Positions 43,073 through 55,972 of a DNA stretch of 64,000 bases are shown one piece after another. A program made the position numbers and the translations under genes. The notes under the pieces are model-generated. The model saw only the letters and a program-made list of their open reading frames with translations, was not told the DNA's origin and made no database searches. Each line of letters begins with the position of its first letter. Positions within the stretch are counted from its first letter, which is position 1. This DNA comes from Gracilariopsis chorda (taxonomy: Eukaryota; Rhodophyta; Florideophyceae; Gracilariales; Gracilariaceae): contig NBIV01000178.1 of NCBI GenBank assembly GCA_003194525.1, positions 1-64,000 of the forward strand. Reading direction: 5' to 3'.

Positions 43073-43801
43073 CCAGAGTACCTCCTTAGCCTCTCCTGCT
43101 CCTTACAAAACTCGGCACACATTGTCAATAATATACCTGTCGTCTTCTACATTCCACCACGCTCTGAAAAACGGCTTCTTCTCGACCTATGCCATCTGCA
43201 AATCTGCGGCGTTGAACATTTTTCACATTTATCGGTGACGCGTAGCGAGCAAACAGATATTTTGTTTCGGGATAACGGCTTTGAATATAGTACACTGCCC
43301 GAAATTCAAATAGGTCCAACAGACCAGCGTCCTTGCTCGTGAAGAGCAAGGCCAAAGAGGATCTGTTGAGTAGCTCAGAACATGTACAAGAGTAGAGTTT
43401 TTGCATTGGTAGTAGCAAAAAGACAAAGTAGAACTCAAACAACAACATATTTAGACTTTACCATGTGAAATTTAGCATAAATCCACGAAATTCAATAAGT
43501 CCAAAAACAACTTTGTAGACAAAACAACACAATCAATAGCCAGAAGGTCCATCATTTGCATCCAGCACGCATAGTAGACGATTATTGATAGAACGGCAGA
43601 GTGCCGTATAAAAGCTTCCTCGATATTGTTCCAAACTGATTCGATTTTAGCACCAAGCTCGTCCACAGTATCAAACTGCTTAAAACCTTGATACACGTCC
43701 CATACTATACACCCCCACACATTTTTAATTAAATTCAAGTCCGGACTATAAGCCGGCCACTGTAAAACATCAACTTTCTTGCGTACAATCCACTCTTTTG
43801 T

Positions 43802-44098
43802 GGGAAAAGGCTAAACTACACGACGTAGATAGTGTAGGCGAGTCAGCGCGCATTTGCACCAATAAAAAGAGAGAGTCAGCGGGCACGTGCCACGGCGAGC
43901 TGCACAAGTGCCCGTGCCACTTCAGATCTTACTGTAGCCAATAATACGCCCCTATTTTGGATTTCAACCAGTAGATCCGCAGAGTCAGGGCATCCCCTCT
44001 ATCCCTGCTCTCTCCGGCCGCCAAGTCAGCACAACGCAAATATCATAATTGCCATTTGGCGCCATCTTTGTGCAAACGGGTGAGCGTAGCCGAGGAAC
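43802..44098 (+). repeat. Left TIR of the Mutator-like element
   Basis: Inverted copy of 47751-48046, roughly 93-95% identical by eye. The inner boundary lies just after a GTGAGCGTAGCCGAGG segment shared by both arms. Confidence 0.85.
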
Positions 44099-46295
44099 AA
44101 CAGGATTAGGGAATCGTCATCGTGCTCCGCAAGCTTGTTCTACGTCTGTTCAAACTCGACGGGAGAGAATCCTACAAAAACATCTCAGCTGGCTTCTGTC
44201 GCGTATTTGTGGCAGCTTTTCGGTGAGCCTTCCGCCTTCGATATGAGCTTCTCGCGTAGGATCTCTGAGATCAGGAGCCTCTTCACTGGACCGTTCCGGA
44301 AATTCTTGGAAGGCTTTGTGTATGGGGAACTAATGACGACGTTCAGTTCAAAGATCGATCAAACACCAGGAAAGGAGTATGTAGTTATTTGCAGGTCTAG
44401 TAGACTCACCAATCGAGCGAACTATTTTCAGCGAATGCTTTTACTAACTTGTTCGTAACCTTTTTGATATGCAGATCGACAGCGCACTCTCTGGTGAGTT
44501 TGTGGGGAGATTTATTGGCGCTACAACCGCCAATACCAAGCTATATCCGAGTGATAGGAAAGAAGTTGGGTTGAAGTTCTAGAGATGTGATCTGCAGGAC
44601 GTTTAAGATCCAAAGCTGCGGGCGAACTTGGCTGTACATACGTTTGCCGAGTCCTTCGGAAGAATAAGTGCTTCGCTACCAGATGAAAAGAAGAGGGAGA
44701 ACATGGTGAGAAGTTTGAGAACCTTCTTCGGTCTAAGTCTAAGACTGCGGATACGCGTTTGATGCGGCTTATGGTGCACGTGGGATTGGATTGTTTGTTC
44801 ATGAGTTCAGGTGATACTATTGTTTAGTCTTTTCAGAGATACGTTGGCTTTTCAGTGATCGAGGTGCACGGAACAATTCCAACTGGGCTTCCATTTTGGG
44901 TTTCTCAGATGCAAGGAAGACTGTTCACGCGTTCTTGGACGAGGTTTTAGAATACGCGACGATATCTAGAAGTTGAATAAAGAATTAAGGTGAAGCAGAA
45001 GGCGAAAGAAGCAAGAAATCAAGGCTTTTATGAAGAACAGAAAGAGCTCAAAGAAATTATGGAAGAAGGAAAGGGGTCAAACGCCTGTGGTCAATGCTAC
45101 AGCTAGTGGATGTGTCCGAGAGACTTTGACATAATTCGAAGTGTTTTGTCTTGCACGTCTTGGGCTATGGAAGTTGAGGGTGCCACAGCTGGTTCTGAGG
45201 ATGTTGAAGGTGGGTGACAGTCTTTCTGAGACACTTCCTGGGATGAATGTGGGCTTGTCCTCGCTCGCTTTCTCGTGCGCTCCAAAAAGCTTTTCTTTCT
45301 CCGTTGTGCCCTGGGCGTCCATTGTTTGGCGAACGGATCCCTGATGAACTGAAATCTTTTGTAGAAGAAGATGGATGCAGTAAAGTGACAGTGTTCTCTG
45401 TTTCTTCCGCGTGTTCTGTTAATGAAGCCAGCCTTGTTTTAAAGGTACCTCTAGCTTCGAAGTGTGTCTCTTTTCCTTGCTGAATGTCCGCGATGGCATC
45501 CCTTAAAAGACGTAGAACTCCACTCACCGCAACACGTCCAATTCCAGTAGCTTGTCGATGTAATGCATCGTAGAGGTTTTTTTCCTTCCATGTACGTATT
45601 TCACCCATCTACATTCGAGTCTTCTCTACTGGTTCTAAGTATATCTGAGTCAATGGGGATAAACTTTTTCTCTGTCGACTCATCAAAATTGCGTAGTCGG
45701 CTATCCATCTCCTCTTTGTTGAAGTATCGGGTCTCTGACCTGAGTTTCGCCAAGTATGGGACTGTCATAGCAGAAGTATCTCTTCTCCAGTATGTATAGA
45801 AAAGCGCTTCAAGAGGTATGAAGAATCCTAGTATGTTTCGTAGTTCAGGGAACCGCAGACGTTCTTCCTATATAACAGTATATAACAATATTTTGAGTCG
45901 GAAGTTAAGAATGGTGTAACGGGGTAGAGAGAACTTGTCATTCACGAGGAGTAGCTAGCGGTTAACCTTAGTTGAGAGATTGAGAAGGAATTATGATAAA
46001 TTCTACCACAGCGTCGCAATTACACAATGTGTGCCCATAAAGAAGAAGAAAAACAACAACAACTTGGTTTCTACCAGTAGCTACATACCCTCTATCAAGT
46101 ACAGAACACTTCGATCCTGAATGCGAGTGGCCTTTACCTGCCACTATGTTAAGCTGATAACTCTATTGAATGGTATGAGCAATTCTTTATCTCAAGTGTA
46201 ACGCAAAGAAAAGGGTTGAGCACACTCTTGTTGTTTTTCCCTTAGGGAAATATATTCAAAACTTCTACACTACATGTCTTCTTCCGGAGCATTGC
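44099..46295. other. Mutator-like element interior, unassigned
   Basis: No recognised gene. A plus-strand frame (about 44200-44458) beside the left TIR and minus-strand frames near 45100-45600 have no family I can name. This could be captured host sequence or decayed transposase. Confidence 0.35.
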
Positions 46296-47760
46296 CTACG
46301 CTCGCAGGATGTTCTCTCCTTCTACAGTATCATCCGCTGTCTCAGCAACAGCCGTTGTGATCTTCTCAACTCTCTCGTTAAGATGCGGAATGCTCGGCTT
46401 AGGGAATACTTGCTCACCAGCCGCCAATTCATCAACAGCAATCGGAGGTGCAGTTTCTTCGGACTCAACTTCAACTGTCCCCAACAGTACTTCAGGTACA
46501 GGCTGGTTCACGTCGGACTCGTCAATCCCAGTTACACAAATCGACTCTCTTGTTATAGCTTCAGTCGTTGCACTGTCCACACCCACGTTTTCTGTGAGCA
46601 TACCTTCTGCGACCACAATAGAGACTGCTCTGAGTCGACCTGTTGAATGTCACCTAATTCCTCAACGACTGCTTGACCGTTTACCTCATCCGGATCTACA
46701 ACATCTTCATAGTCTTCTTCAATATCAGAATGAGCATCAAGGTCAGCGGGTCTCCCTTCCGCAGTTAAGTCAAGCTCCTCCACTTCGTCCCGAACATCGA
46801 ACTCAACAGGCGCTTGTCCGCTCAGGCCCTCATCTTCCTCATCAGCTTCGTCGTACTCATCATCATCCTCTTCTACGACATTGAGAGTAGCAAAAGCCAG
46901 TACAGGTGGCTCGGCTTCAAAGTCCTCGTCGCCACCATACTCTTCCCTTGTGGCTTCAACTTCTTCAATGTACTCCTCGTCTGCACCCTCTTCAGCACCT
47001 CCTCCCTCAACAACAGCCGCATCTATATCAACTACGGGACTGGGAATTGATTCTTGTTCCTGCTCTTGCGATGTGTCCACATCTTCGGTAAGCATTCCAG
47101 CATCTTGCCCTTTAGCTTCGCCCTCGACATCGAAAGCAGTCGCTTCAGGTTCAACTACGCGCTATTGGCCAGTCCCAGAGCCCTCGTCGTCTTCTCCTTC
47201 GGCCTTTTCGAGTTCCGCGGCCAAAGCCGGCGTGTGTGTAGCACGATCTAGCGGGTTATCAGTGTCGTCATCCGCGTTCTCTTGCAAACCCTCGGTTGTG
47301 CCTTCTAGGGTTTCCAAAGTAGATTCCCCATACTTCGCTGTTAAATCGAGCAAGTCTGGCTTGTCCCCAGACGTTGTAGCCACATACTCAGACCCATCCT
47401 TAGAGATGGAAGCTGAAAAGATTCCACGGGTTGTCTCAGTGACGTCCTCGTCGGCGATTTCTTGAACCCTGACGCCGCCGGTCTCGGGAATGGCTATCTG
47501 CTCATCGACTTTGTGGAGTCAGTTTCCACTGGATTCTCTGTACTGCCGCCATCATCCACCTGCGTTGCAATCACCACGGCTTCCTCCGAAACAGGTTCGA
47601 TGGCCCCTAGATCCAAATTGTGCTCTCGAGGCTCATCTTCGGTAATTGGGCAGGCGTCATCCCCAGCCTTGTCCACTGGGTCCTGGGCCGTAGTGTCCTC
47701 TGTAACGCCAATAATACCCACCGCACGATCACGATTCCCTATGCCTCTTCTCCCTCGGCT
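46296..47760 (-). pseudogene. Acidic low-complexity cargo ORF, broken
   Basis: Minus-strand coding remnant inside the Mutator-like element, very rich in Glu, Asp, Val and Ala (for example EEDDDEYDEADEEDEG). It reads through about 1.4 kb in three frames. There is a single in-frame TAG near 47162 and frame changes near 47400-47490 and 46560-46610. No ATG is seen near the right TIR, so a start by splicing from the TIR is possible. Composition suggests an intrinsically disordered nuclear or chromatin-type protein, but no domain is recognised. It may be a captured host gene. Confidence 0.5.
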
Positions 47761-48046
47761 ACGCTCACCCGTTTGCACAAAGATGGCGCCAAATGGCAAT
47801 TATGATATTTACGTTGTGCTGACTTGGCGGCCGGAGAGAGCAGGTATAGAAGGAATGCTCTGACTCTGCGGATCTACTGGTTGAAATCCAAAATAGGGGC
47901 GTATTATTGGCTACAGTAAGATCTGAAGTGGCACGGGCACTTGTGCAGCTCGCCGTGGCACGTGCCCGCTGACTCTCTCTTTTTATTGGTGCAAATGCGC
48001 GCTGACTCGCCTACACTATCTACCTCGTGTAGTTTAGCCCTTTCCC
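47751..48046 (-). repeat. Right TIR of the Mutator-like element
   Basis: Inverted partner of 43802-44098. It ends directly at the 9-bp duplication CTCTTTTGT (48047-48055). Confidence 0.85.
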
Positions 48047-49124
48047 CTCTTTTGTAAGCTTAGAACGATGGATAAATGCACCATCTTGCACTATATTCCA
48101 ACTTTCACTTAGTGTTTCTGCAGCAAAAGGTGAAAGCTTCTCTTTGATTAGTTTCACATAGTCCATAAAATTCTGGTTACCATTCAATTCCACTACTTGC
48201 AGCGCACCGTACTAAGAAATAGCTCTCCAAACCATGTCCAATGCATCTCCCATATTCCTTTTAAAAAAACATCTTGGTTCGGTACGTAAATCGTGCCAAT
48301 AAATGCAATTCTTTTTGTTGCCCTCCAAATTGAACTTCTTCTCATCCGTAAACACTGTTTTCTTTCAATCGATAGCCTCCATTTGAAGGTACTTTCTAGT
48401 AAACTCCATTCGTTCAATTTTGTGTGCTGCCTTAATATAAGGGCCTTTCATAATTTTTATGTACTTCAGGTGTGAAAATTTGTGAATTATCTGCTTTATT
48501 TGACGAGTCCTTACGGGGATTTGCATGACCTGACAAATATCATTTGCACTGAGTTCTCCGATCAGAACTTCGCAAACTATCCGCCGATCTGTTTTCTTTT
48601 TTTCGTACGCTTTCGGTTATTAGCTGGCGGAGACTTTCGGCTGGATTTATACGAGTTGTTTAACACATTTTTTGCACGACTTCCCTAGAGCAATTGACAG
48701 CGTCTGCAATATCTCTTGGCTAAATTGCTCGTGATGTAGAGTTAAAATGGTGCATTTTCCCTGGTCCGTAAGGGCTTTGTCGCGGGGCATTTTTTGCCAC
48801 TGTTGTTTAGACGTTCTTTACCCAGAATTTTGAAACCGTTTGGTGTCGTTTTAGTGGGCTCGGTTTCATTTAAAAATGGCAAAAAGGGGGCCAATGTACA
48901 GTAAACAAGTGTTTGGATTTATTGAATTTCGTGGATCTATTTCGCATTTCACATTGTATAGTCTACATAAGTTTTTACTAGGGTCTACGTTGCACTTTTG
49001 GCCTTCTTGGTGCTGTCAACTGTAATAGTCTTTACGCTCAGCCGCAGTACTTCACCGTCGACCGGCCTTACTTTTCACGAGCAAGGCCGGTGGCTTGGTG
49101 GATTTATTAAAATTTCGGGAACTG

Positions 49125-49405
49125 TATCATTGGCTGCACTAACATGGATCAGTAGACCAATTTGGATCGATTTTAGCATTTAAATTAGCCACATTCATGC
49201 CACATCGTACCGGTCACAATTTTCAACCTTTTGTGGCTCCAAAACGGCTGATTGGCTTTAAAAATGGATCGCCCCATTGAATTTAATGCGCTTTCTTCAT
49301 TGGACATGGAACGACTCGCAGGCACTACCTACATCCTTCGTATCACACAGCCTCAAGACACACCCGCATCACCCACGTGATAGCGCATCGCTCCCAATAG
49401 CCGCT
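49125..49405. other. Spacer before the pogo-like gene
   Basis: Short AT-rich interval. It may contain the left end of the pogo-like transposon. No inverted partner was found right of 56335. Confidence 0.35.
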
Positions 49406-51064
49406 ATGCCAAGTAAAAGCGTTTTGGCCGCGAAACAGCGCCAGTCACGAGGTGCTTATGCCCAGGCTCTTCACGAGCTGCCTAACTCAAGCATATCCAT
49501 TCGAAGGGGAGCTCCGGCTTTTCATATTTTGTGCACTTCTTCACATTTCCACAACAAGAAAACTACTTGCCAGGCTGTGAGAACCAAAAGACGTCCGCCA
49601 CTGCTTCCTCCTCATGGAGAACAAATTATTAAGACTCCGTTCTACATTTCTCTCACAATCGTACTCCGCTGTCACGGAATTGCCTGAAAGACCTAGTCCA
49701 ACATTTCGTTCAATCACTGCCTGAGCAACGTAGATCTGAGCTCCCGTTCGCTAGCAATAGACCTGGTGATGGATTTGTTCGATACTTTTTGATGCGACAC
49801 AAGGAATTGACTCTGAAGCGAACGTCAAACTTAGAAACACCTCGGCAAATGGCAATGTCACCGACGAACCTACCAAAACACTACGCAAGACTCAAGTAAA
49901 TATACAAGCAGTACAAAATAACATCACCGCAGCAAGTATTCAAAATTAACGAGAGTGGCTTTTCAACAAGCACAGCAGCTCGATCACGAGCGAAGGCGCT
50001 CTTCGATGGGAGTGTATGAAGTAACTCAGTGGAACTAAAATGGGCATCTAATGCCCAGCAAGTGAGAATCATGCCTTTTGTGTCTGCTCATGTTAGAGCT
50101 TGGAGCCCTTTCGTTTTGGTTTCCTATAAACAAGCGAAATTCTGCAAGGAGGCTGAGGAAACCCAGAAAACCCCCTCAAAATTCCTTCCCGTGACTGCAC
50201 ACTTTTTATATCTGTAGAAAGCCGGCGTTGACACAGAAATATTCTTAAGCTGTGCTAAGCAGTTCGTAGAAGAGACAGTGGCGTTGCGCTTGAGACTCAG
50301 GAATATTTTACTTGCCTTTGCTGGTTATGGAGCTCGCGTTTCCTTCAAATTCATTCAGGTATTCAAAGACAACAAGATAGCAGCTGTTGCGCTACCAGTG
50401 CATACAAGTGATTGTGCACTCAACCTCTAGATTACTCTGTTTTCTCTCCTTACAAGACAGCATTCCTAAATAATCTGAACAAACGGACAAATTAGGCAAA
50501 GAATGACACAAATAACGACATATACACGATATGTGAAGTGTTTAACTGATGAATACAACAAAGCAGTAAAGTTTCAGAGAATACAGTCTGGTGTCGAGGC
50601 GTTCGGTTTGTGGGATCCAGAGTTGAATGGTGTTAACCCTATGGTTATTAAAGAGATCGACATTACAAACCTTGAAGGTGCAGAGAACCAAACATCTGCG
50701 TTTGACATATGGGAGTTGTTGGTGCAGTCTTTCACAGAATCGTTAAACTTGTTACGGAGTGATGGAGGAGCATTGGTAAACGGAACAATGAATACAAAGA
50801 GTGGATTGCTTTTGACCGAGAAGGTGGTGCTTACGGCAGTAGAGAAGCGACAGAAGACTCGTGAAATGGCAGAGATGGAGAGACGCGAAAAGGCTCTCCA
50901 AGCCGAGGAAAACCGGCTGCAAAGACAACAGGATGTCGCAGAGCGTCAGCGACAGAGGCTGGAAGCCGAGCGCAGGAAACGAGAACATGCAGCTTGGTTA
51001 GGTCGCAGAGATGAACGAGCTCAGCTGCTGAGGTCAAATCGGGCCGCTCGCCGCATAACTGCGC

Positions 51065-51362
51065 TGTGTTTTGTAAAGTCGTCATTTCAATTGCTCGGGA
51101 GAATATTTAATCTAAGGACACTGTAGAAAGCACAAATGCTCGGAGTCCGCCCTCGTTCTCTCTTGGCCCTCTCCTTTCTTTACGTCGTGCATCTCTGCTC
51201 CTCTTATATCATATGCACGCGCCCTTTCTTTCATCGCATAAGCGTCTTCTGTCTGACCTTTCACGTTGTCAGCTATCGCGTCGTGCTATGATCAATTCGG
51301 ATCTGCGCTCATGTTCAAATACAACGTCTTCTGTCAATTAGACACGTGCACAACTTATCACA
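51065..51362 (-). repeat. 3' LTR of Copia copy 3
   Basis: A 298-bp LTR beginning TGTGTTTTGT and ending CTTATCACA. A purine-rich tract (minus strand, GAGGGGAG-like) borders it at 51363-51372. Confidence 0.92.
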
Positions 51363-54300
51363 CTCCCCTCAGTTGGCCAAATCCGAGGTCAACTCTCACT
51401 TTGGATGAAGCAGTTATAAACGATGGCTGTCTTTGCCTTACTGAAACCTTATAGTCGCGTCTATGTTACACCCAGCTCTTACTCTCAACTATCTTCTCTG
51501 GCTCGTAATCATCTTTCCATATTCCGTTGCAGCATATGTGATAGATCCTCCTTTGGATCTCATAATTTCGTTTTGTCAGACCATCCGCAAGGTTTCGACT
51601 GCCTTGAGTCCACATCAACTTGTCTAATTCCCCGCATTCAAAGCTGTTTCGAATGCGTTGCACTGTAGGTCTTAGACGATATTCATGACCTTCGTGCAAA
51701 TTAGTAATAGTGTCCCATAGCGCTTTGGAGTCCACCACTATTTCGTGCGTTATTGAACAATCGTTGAACATTGACCTGAGGGCGTTCTTCAAGTAGTATC
51801 CCCTGTCATCAGCGAATGCGCATGCTAGGACTTCGGCACCGTATGCTGAATATGATATACGTTTCTGTTTGTGACTGGACCAGTCGATGGTATGAAAGAA
51901 AGTCTTGTTTGCGGTGTATATCTTCAGACCTTGTAACATCCCGGACTGTCCGTATTCTCTGTCCTTTCCGGCATGTGACGCATCTGAAAATGTTGCAATT
52001 GATACGCCATGTGCACCTGAAGGGTTCAGAAAGCGAAGAACTGGATTCATGCGTAGTAGTTCTGAGACCGATATGTTGGCTTCGATAAGGTCTTGCACTT
52101 TCAAGTTCGCGATTCGTTGCTGCATCAATGAGGCGATCAGGGATGCTTGGGGCATTATAGCATTACCGAGGTATAGTAATGTTCCTGCAAGAGATCTAAA
52201 CATCTTCTTCTCGCTTTCTGTCACTATGGAGTGTACTTCTTTCCTTCTCTTTCTCTCAAGATGTATAAGCTTCAGTCTTGTCATGTACCTGTGCATTGAC
52301 ATCGTTATTGTTCCTAGCCTGTCTTGTTCTATCTCATACCCGCTGAATAATATTTTCCCATCGATTACTGTCTTTCCGATCACGAATCTCTTCCCTATGT
52401 TCGTGATTAATTGTTTCGAATCTTCGATGTTACCAGAAATGAGAAAATCGTCGGTGAGTTTGGCGATAATGAGTATAATCTTGCCCTCCATACGTTTAAC
52501 TTATAATTGCCCAATGCCTAGTACGCGTTCGAGACCGCCATGTGTTAGCATCCAGTGCTCTACGACCTTCATCCATTGTCTTCCTGCCTCAACGATGCCG
52601 TAAGGTAGCTTAATAAGCTTCCATAATATCCCTCGTGCTCCGTTCCATTCTCTCGGTGGACGAACAAATATATCTCTCCTGATTGGGCCGCTCTGAAGGT
52701 AGGCCCCCGTGATATCAATCGCTGCGAGTCTAAAGCCCAAGAACTTTGTGAGTGAGAGAAGAAGTCGAACGATGTCTAGCTGCACAGTGGCCGAATCTTT
52801 ACGGATCTCGTCCTTTTCCTTGTCCCTGTTGCCGTGTGGTACTATCCTCGCCTTCATCATGCGCTGGCCATCTTTGTCCGTCTTCACTTTGTATACGACA
52901 TGAGATGTAATTACGTTTGCGTTCTTTTCTACCTCACTTTCTGGTATTGGTGTGTAAGCGTTTACCCAGTTGTTGTTGTGTTCTTTTTCGAATGCATCGT
53001 CGAGAACCCAGGGTGGTGCGAATGACACGTCGTTCCTGTTGAGTTGTTTAGTTCCAACATGTTCGAATATGTTTGTCAGTACTCTCTGTTTTTCGGAGCT
53101 CAACTCGTTTTCTGTTGGTACTTTCTGTTCTGTTCTCCTTTTAGCGTGTATGCCAATATCCCGGTGCTCAGACTCATCGTCGGTCCTTCGTGATGATATC
53201 AAATGAGTGTTCACCGGAAGCACTTCGTGTTCTTGGTCGGTCTCCGAGATCTCTTCTCTCCCCCCTGCTTTCGGTGATTCATTGTTGTATCCGAGGGCGT
53301 CTTCCAATGTGTCTTGCATCAGTTTGGCTGCCAGAGAATTCTCTGGTACTATTCGAATGTCTTCATATGCAATCTTCATTGGTTTACCCTGTCTCGTCCT
53401 CCTTGCCATACCGTAATGATCCCTGGGATCGATTACTTCAGCTTTCACCCAATATGATGTGCCGCGTGATGGTCTGATGAAAGCGTAGATCAGTCTTCCT
53501 TGAAGTAGCATGTGAGCGGTGGTAGTAATCGGGGATCGTGTCTTCAGAAGTCTGTGTATCGCTCTGTTTGCTACTTGTTCTTTATGTGCGTCGAGGATTT
53601 CCTGTGATATAACCTTGGTTGGTATTCCGAGAAATGACGGGCTGGTGCCTTTCACGAGTTCAAAGGAGCTTAGAATGGTTGAACCGGAGAATATGTTCGA
53701 TAGAAATGTGGCCCTGGTAAGGATTGTGCGGTGATCATCTTGAGATTCCTCTTTGTTGATCTTCTCGATGATTCTCTTAATCGATTGGTTTTTCCGTTCA
53801 ACTATTCCCAATTTGTTATGCCTTCTAGCTGGTCGTGGTCGGTATTGGATGTTGTTACTTATGCAGAATGCTCTGAGTGCTGGTGAGTTGTATTCGTCGT
53901 CGGCTGATAGTCTTAGTGGGCATCCATGTCGGCATATCCATATGGATTCTATTTCCTTGAGGATAGTGACTGCGGATCTGTTCGTTACGATAGTGGTTTC
54001 CGAGTATCCCGTGCCTGTGTCTGTGATGTGGATCACAGTCCGCTGCTCATTGTTGATCTGTACGAAGAAAAAGTCGATCTGTACTTCCTGATTGAACTCT
54101 TCGTTCACGTGGGTCAATGATATTTTCCTGGTTCGTGGTGGTTGTCCGGATTGTGCACATATGTCGCATGCGTTTGATGTTTCTTCTATTGCTTGTTTCA
54201 GCGGTTTATCGAGGATTCCCGCGTCCTTACAGATACTCTTTATCTCGTGTGCCGGTGCATGAGTGTATCTGTGTATGCGTTTCGCAAGCGTCCTCATAGC

Positions 54301-55972
54301 TCGTGCACGATTCGGGTTGGAACTAGTTAGTAACATCTTGGACATTCTCATTGTGTTCGGTTGTGGGACGATGAGTACCCTCAGTCGTTTATCGCATCCG
54401 ATGATATCTATGTATGTTGGTAAGATGCGCGGTCCTTTGTCTTCGGGTCTTTCGATGATGAGTTTTCGGTATGCCCCCCTGTTGATTGTATCTGAGTGCT
54501 GTTTGATGTCCAGACCGACAATAAGTGGATCATCGCCGTCAGTTAGGTCAAATGTCAGTGCCAAAGGTTTGGATGCTTCGTCATTGACGGTGAGCGTCCA
54601 GGAGCATGTAATTGGTTTAGCTTTTATGCCGTTCGGACCCCATCCTTGTAAGTATTCTTCTCGCGGTGGGTCAAGGTTCAGTCTTATCCCAAGTATGTCG
54701 CAGATACGGGCCGCGGTGACTATACCCCTTGTTGATGTTGGAGCCCCTTCGTCTAAGATTGGGTTAGGATCTGGTTGGGGCTTACCGATCCTACTTACTG
54801 AAAATACTGCTTCTGTTGCGGCTTTTGTGCTTCGGTTCTGTCAGCATCATCCGGTTCATCGTCTGTCTTATGCTTCTTATTCCACTTCTGATCATCTGGT
54901 TCGTTGTTTGGCCTCTTTCTATTTAGTGGATGCATCTCACATTTCCGATCTTTCCATTGATGGTCTGGCTTACCGCATGCCCAACAATTTCCTTTCTTCC
55001 GAAAAGGTCCGCGCTTTTGATGAAATCCGGATGTCTGGTACCCTCTTCCTGCAATCATTGTCTTCACGAGTTTCCATTCTTCTGCTGAATCAGGAATCGC
55101 ATTATCGTCTTCACTGCATTCCGTTTGTAGATCTTTGATGATTGTTACTGCATCCTTAAGGCGTATAAAGGATACCTCTGATTTTCTCGTCATACAAAAC
55201 TTGTTTGGGTTCATAATATTCTCGATGGTTCGGTGGCATTCTCTGACTTCTTGGGAATTGAGTTTTTCTGGTACCGCTTCTTGGGTTAAGTTAGTTTCCG
55301 TCTGGATTCGTTGACTGGTAGGATCTACGATCTTTGTTAAGATCTTTTTCAGTAGACTGAGCGTTGTGGCTGATATACAGTGGTACTTTTCAGTAGGGTT
55401 GGGGTTGACTCTTGCGGCTGCGATTAGCGTAGATACTACGTTATTGAAAGTGACTGTTGAGAGGTTCGCATTCTCCAATAGTACCATCGCAAAGGTTTGA
55501 CTATCCTGACCATCATCTCTCGTTCCAGATAGATTGAGGTATGCCTGTGCATGACCGTAGAAACGGTCTGCATATCTACTGAAGCTTTCCTTATTCCCTC
55601 TTATGCAGTTATGAATCGTCCTGACCATCTTGACCTTGCGCCTCACATAATCTGATACCGAGTCCTTAGCAACTAGGCAGATAACCTTTTCCAGCTCTGC
55701 GAGTCTTTCTTCATTCGGTGTATTGTTGTTTGTTTGCATGCATATTTCCCCTGCATCTACAGACCTGTTTATGAGTTGCTGATATCCGTAGTTCATGCAC
55801 GATTATAAACTTAGACACAACGTGTTGGAAACTCTTTTAGCTCGATTATCTCCTCCTTCAGCGTAATCAAGTACTCTCTTTGCCCATATTCTTATACCTT
55901 GTCGCCATAGATATTTGTCAGTCGTAGATTCCAGTCGCGGTGGCTTAAGCAGGTTTGCTGCTGATTGTGGCA

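Larger units (their letters stand above)
43802..48046. mobile_element. Mutator-like transposon with long TIRs and cargo
   Basis: A 4245-bp element with inverted termini of about 295 bp (43802-44098 and 47751-48046) starting GGGAAA.GGCTAAACTACACGA. Identical 9-bp flanks CTCTTTTGT lie at 43793-43801 and 48047-48055. Long TIRs and a 9-bp duplication identify a Mutator-like (MULE) insertion. No MULE transposase or zinc-finger motif is seen, so it is probably non-autonomous. Inside are an acidic minus-strand coding remnant (46296-47760) and about 2.2 kb without a recognised gene. The TIRs contain TTTGGCGC, an E2F-like site, and a GTGAGC donor-like motif. Confidence 0.85.
43461..48956 (-). mobile_element. 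Tc1-type DD34E-lineage transposon (interrupted)
   Basis: Own length is about 1.24 kb once the inner insertion is removed, normal for Tc1/mariner. Termini C(C/A)ATGTGAAAT...CCACGAAATTCAATAA are inverted and flanked by TA (43459-43460 and 48957-48958). The minus-strand transposase starts at ATG 48790 (MPRDKALTDQ). Visible motifs are VFTDEKKF (first Asp), NIVQDGAFIH (second Asp) and YSPDLNLIKNVWG. The third catalytic position, 34 residues after the second Asp, is Lys where Tc1 has Glu, so it should be inactive. An in-frame stop follows RAIS near 48215, and further stops lie in the N-terminal third. A Mutator-like element interrupts the gene between the second Asp and SPDLN. Confidence 0.85.
43293..49124. 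mobile_element. Outer mariner-like miniature element (interrupted)
   Basis: Inverted termini of about 61 bp, CACTGCCCGAAATT (43293) and CAGTTCCCGAAATT (reverse, ending 49124), are about 79% identical. Each is flanked by TA (43291-43292 and 49125-49126), as for Tc1/mariner insertions. Only about 166 bp on each side belongs to it; the rest is the Tc1 element inserted inside. A CCTTGCTC hairpin lies within each arm. Non-autonomous, and the oldest layer of the nest. Confidence 0.6.

Noticed and set aside
44049-44246. Frames starting with PFGAIF in both TIRs of the Mutator-like element as a shared protein start
   Set aside because: The first codon is TTG, preceded at once by a stop in frame; no ATG supports a protein start inside the TIR.
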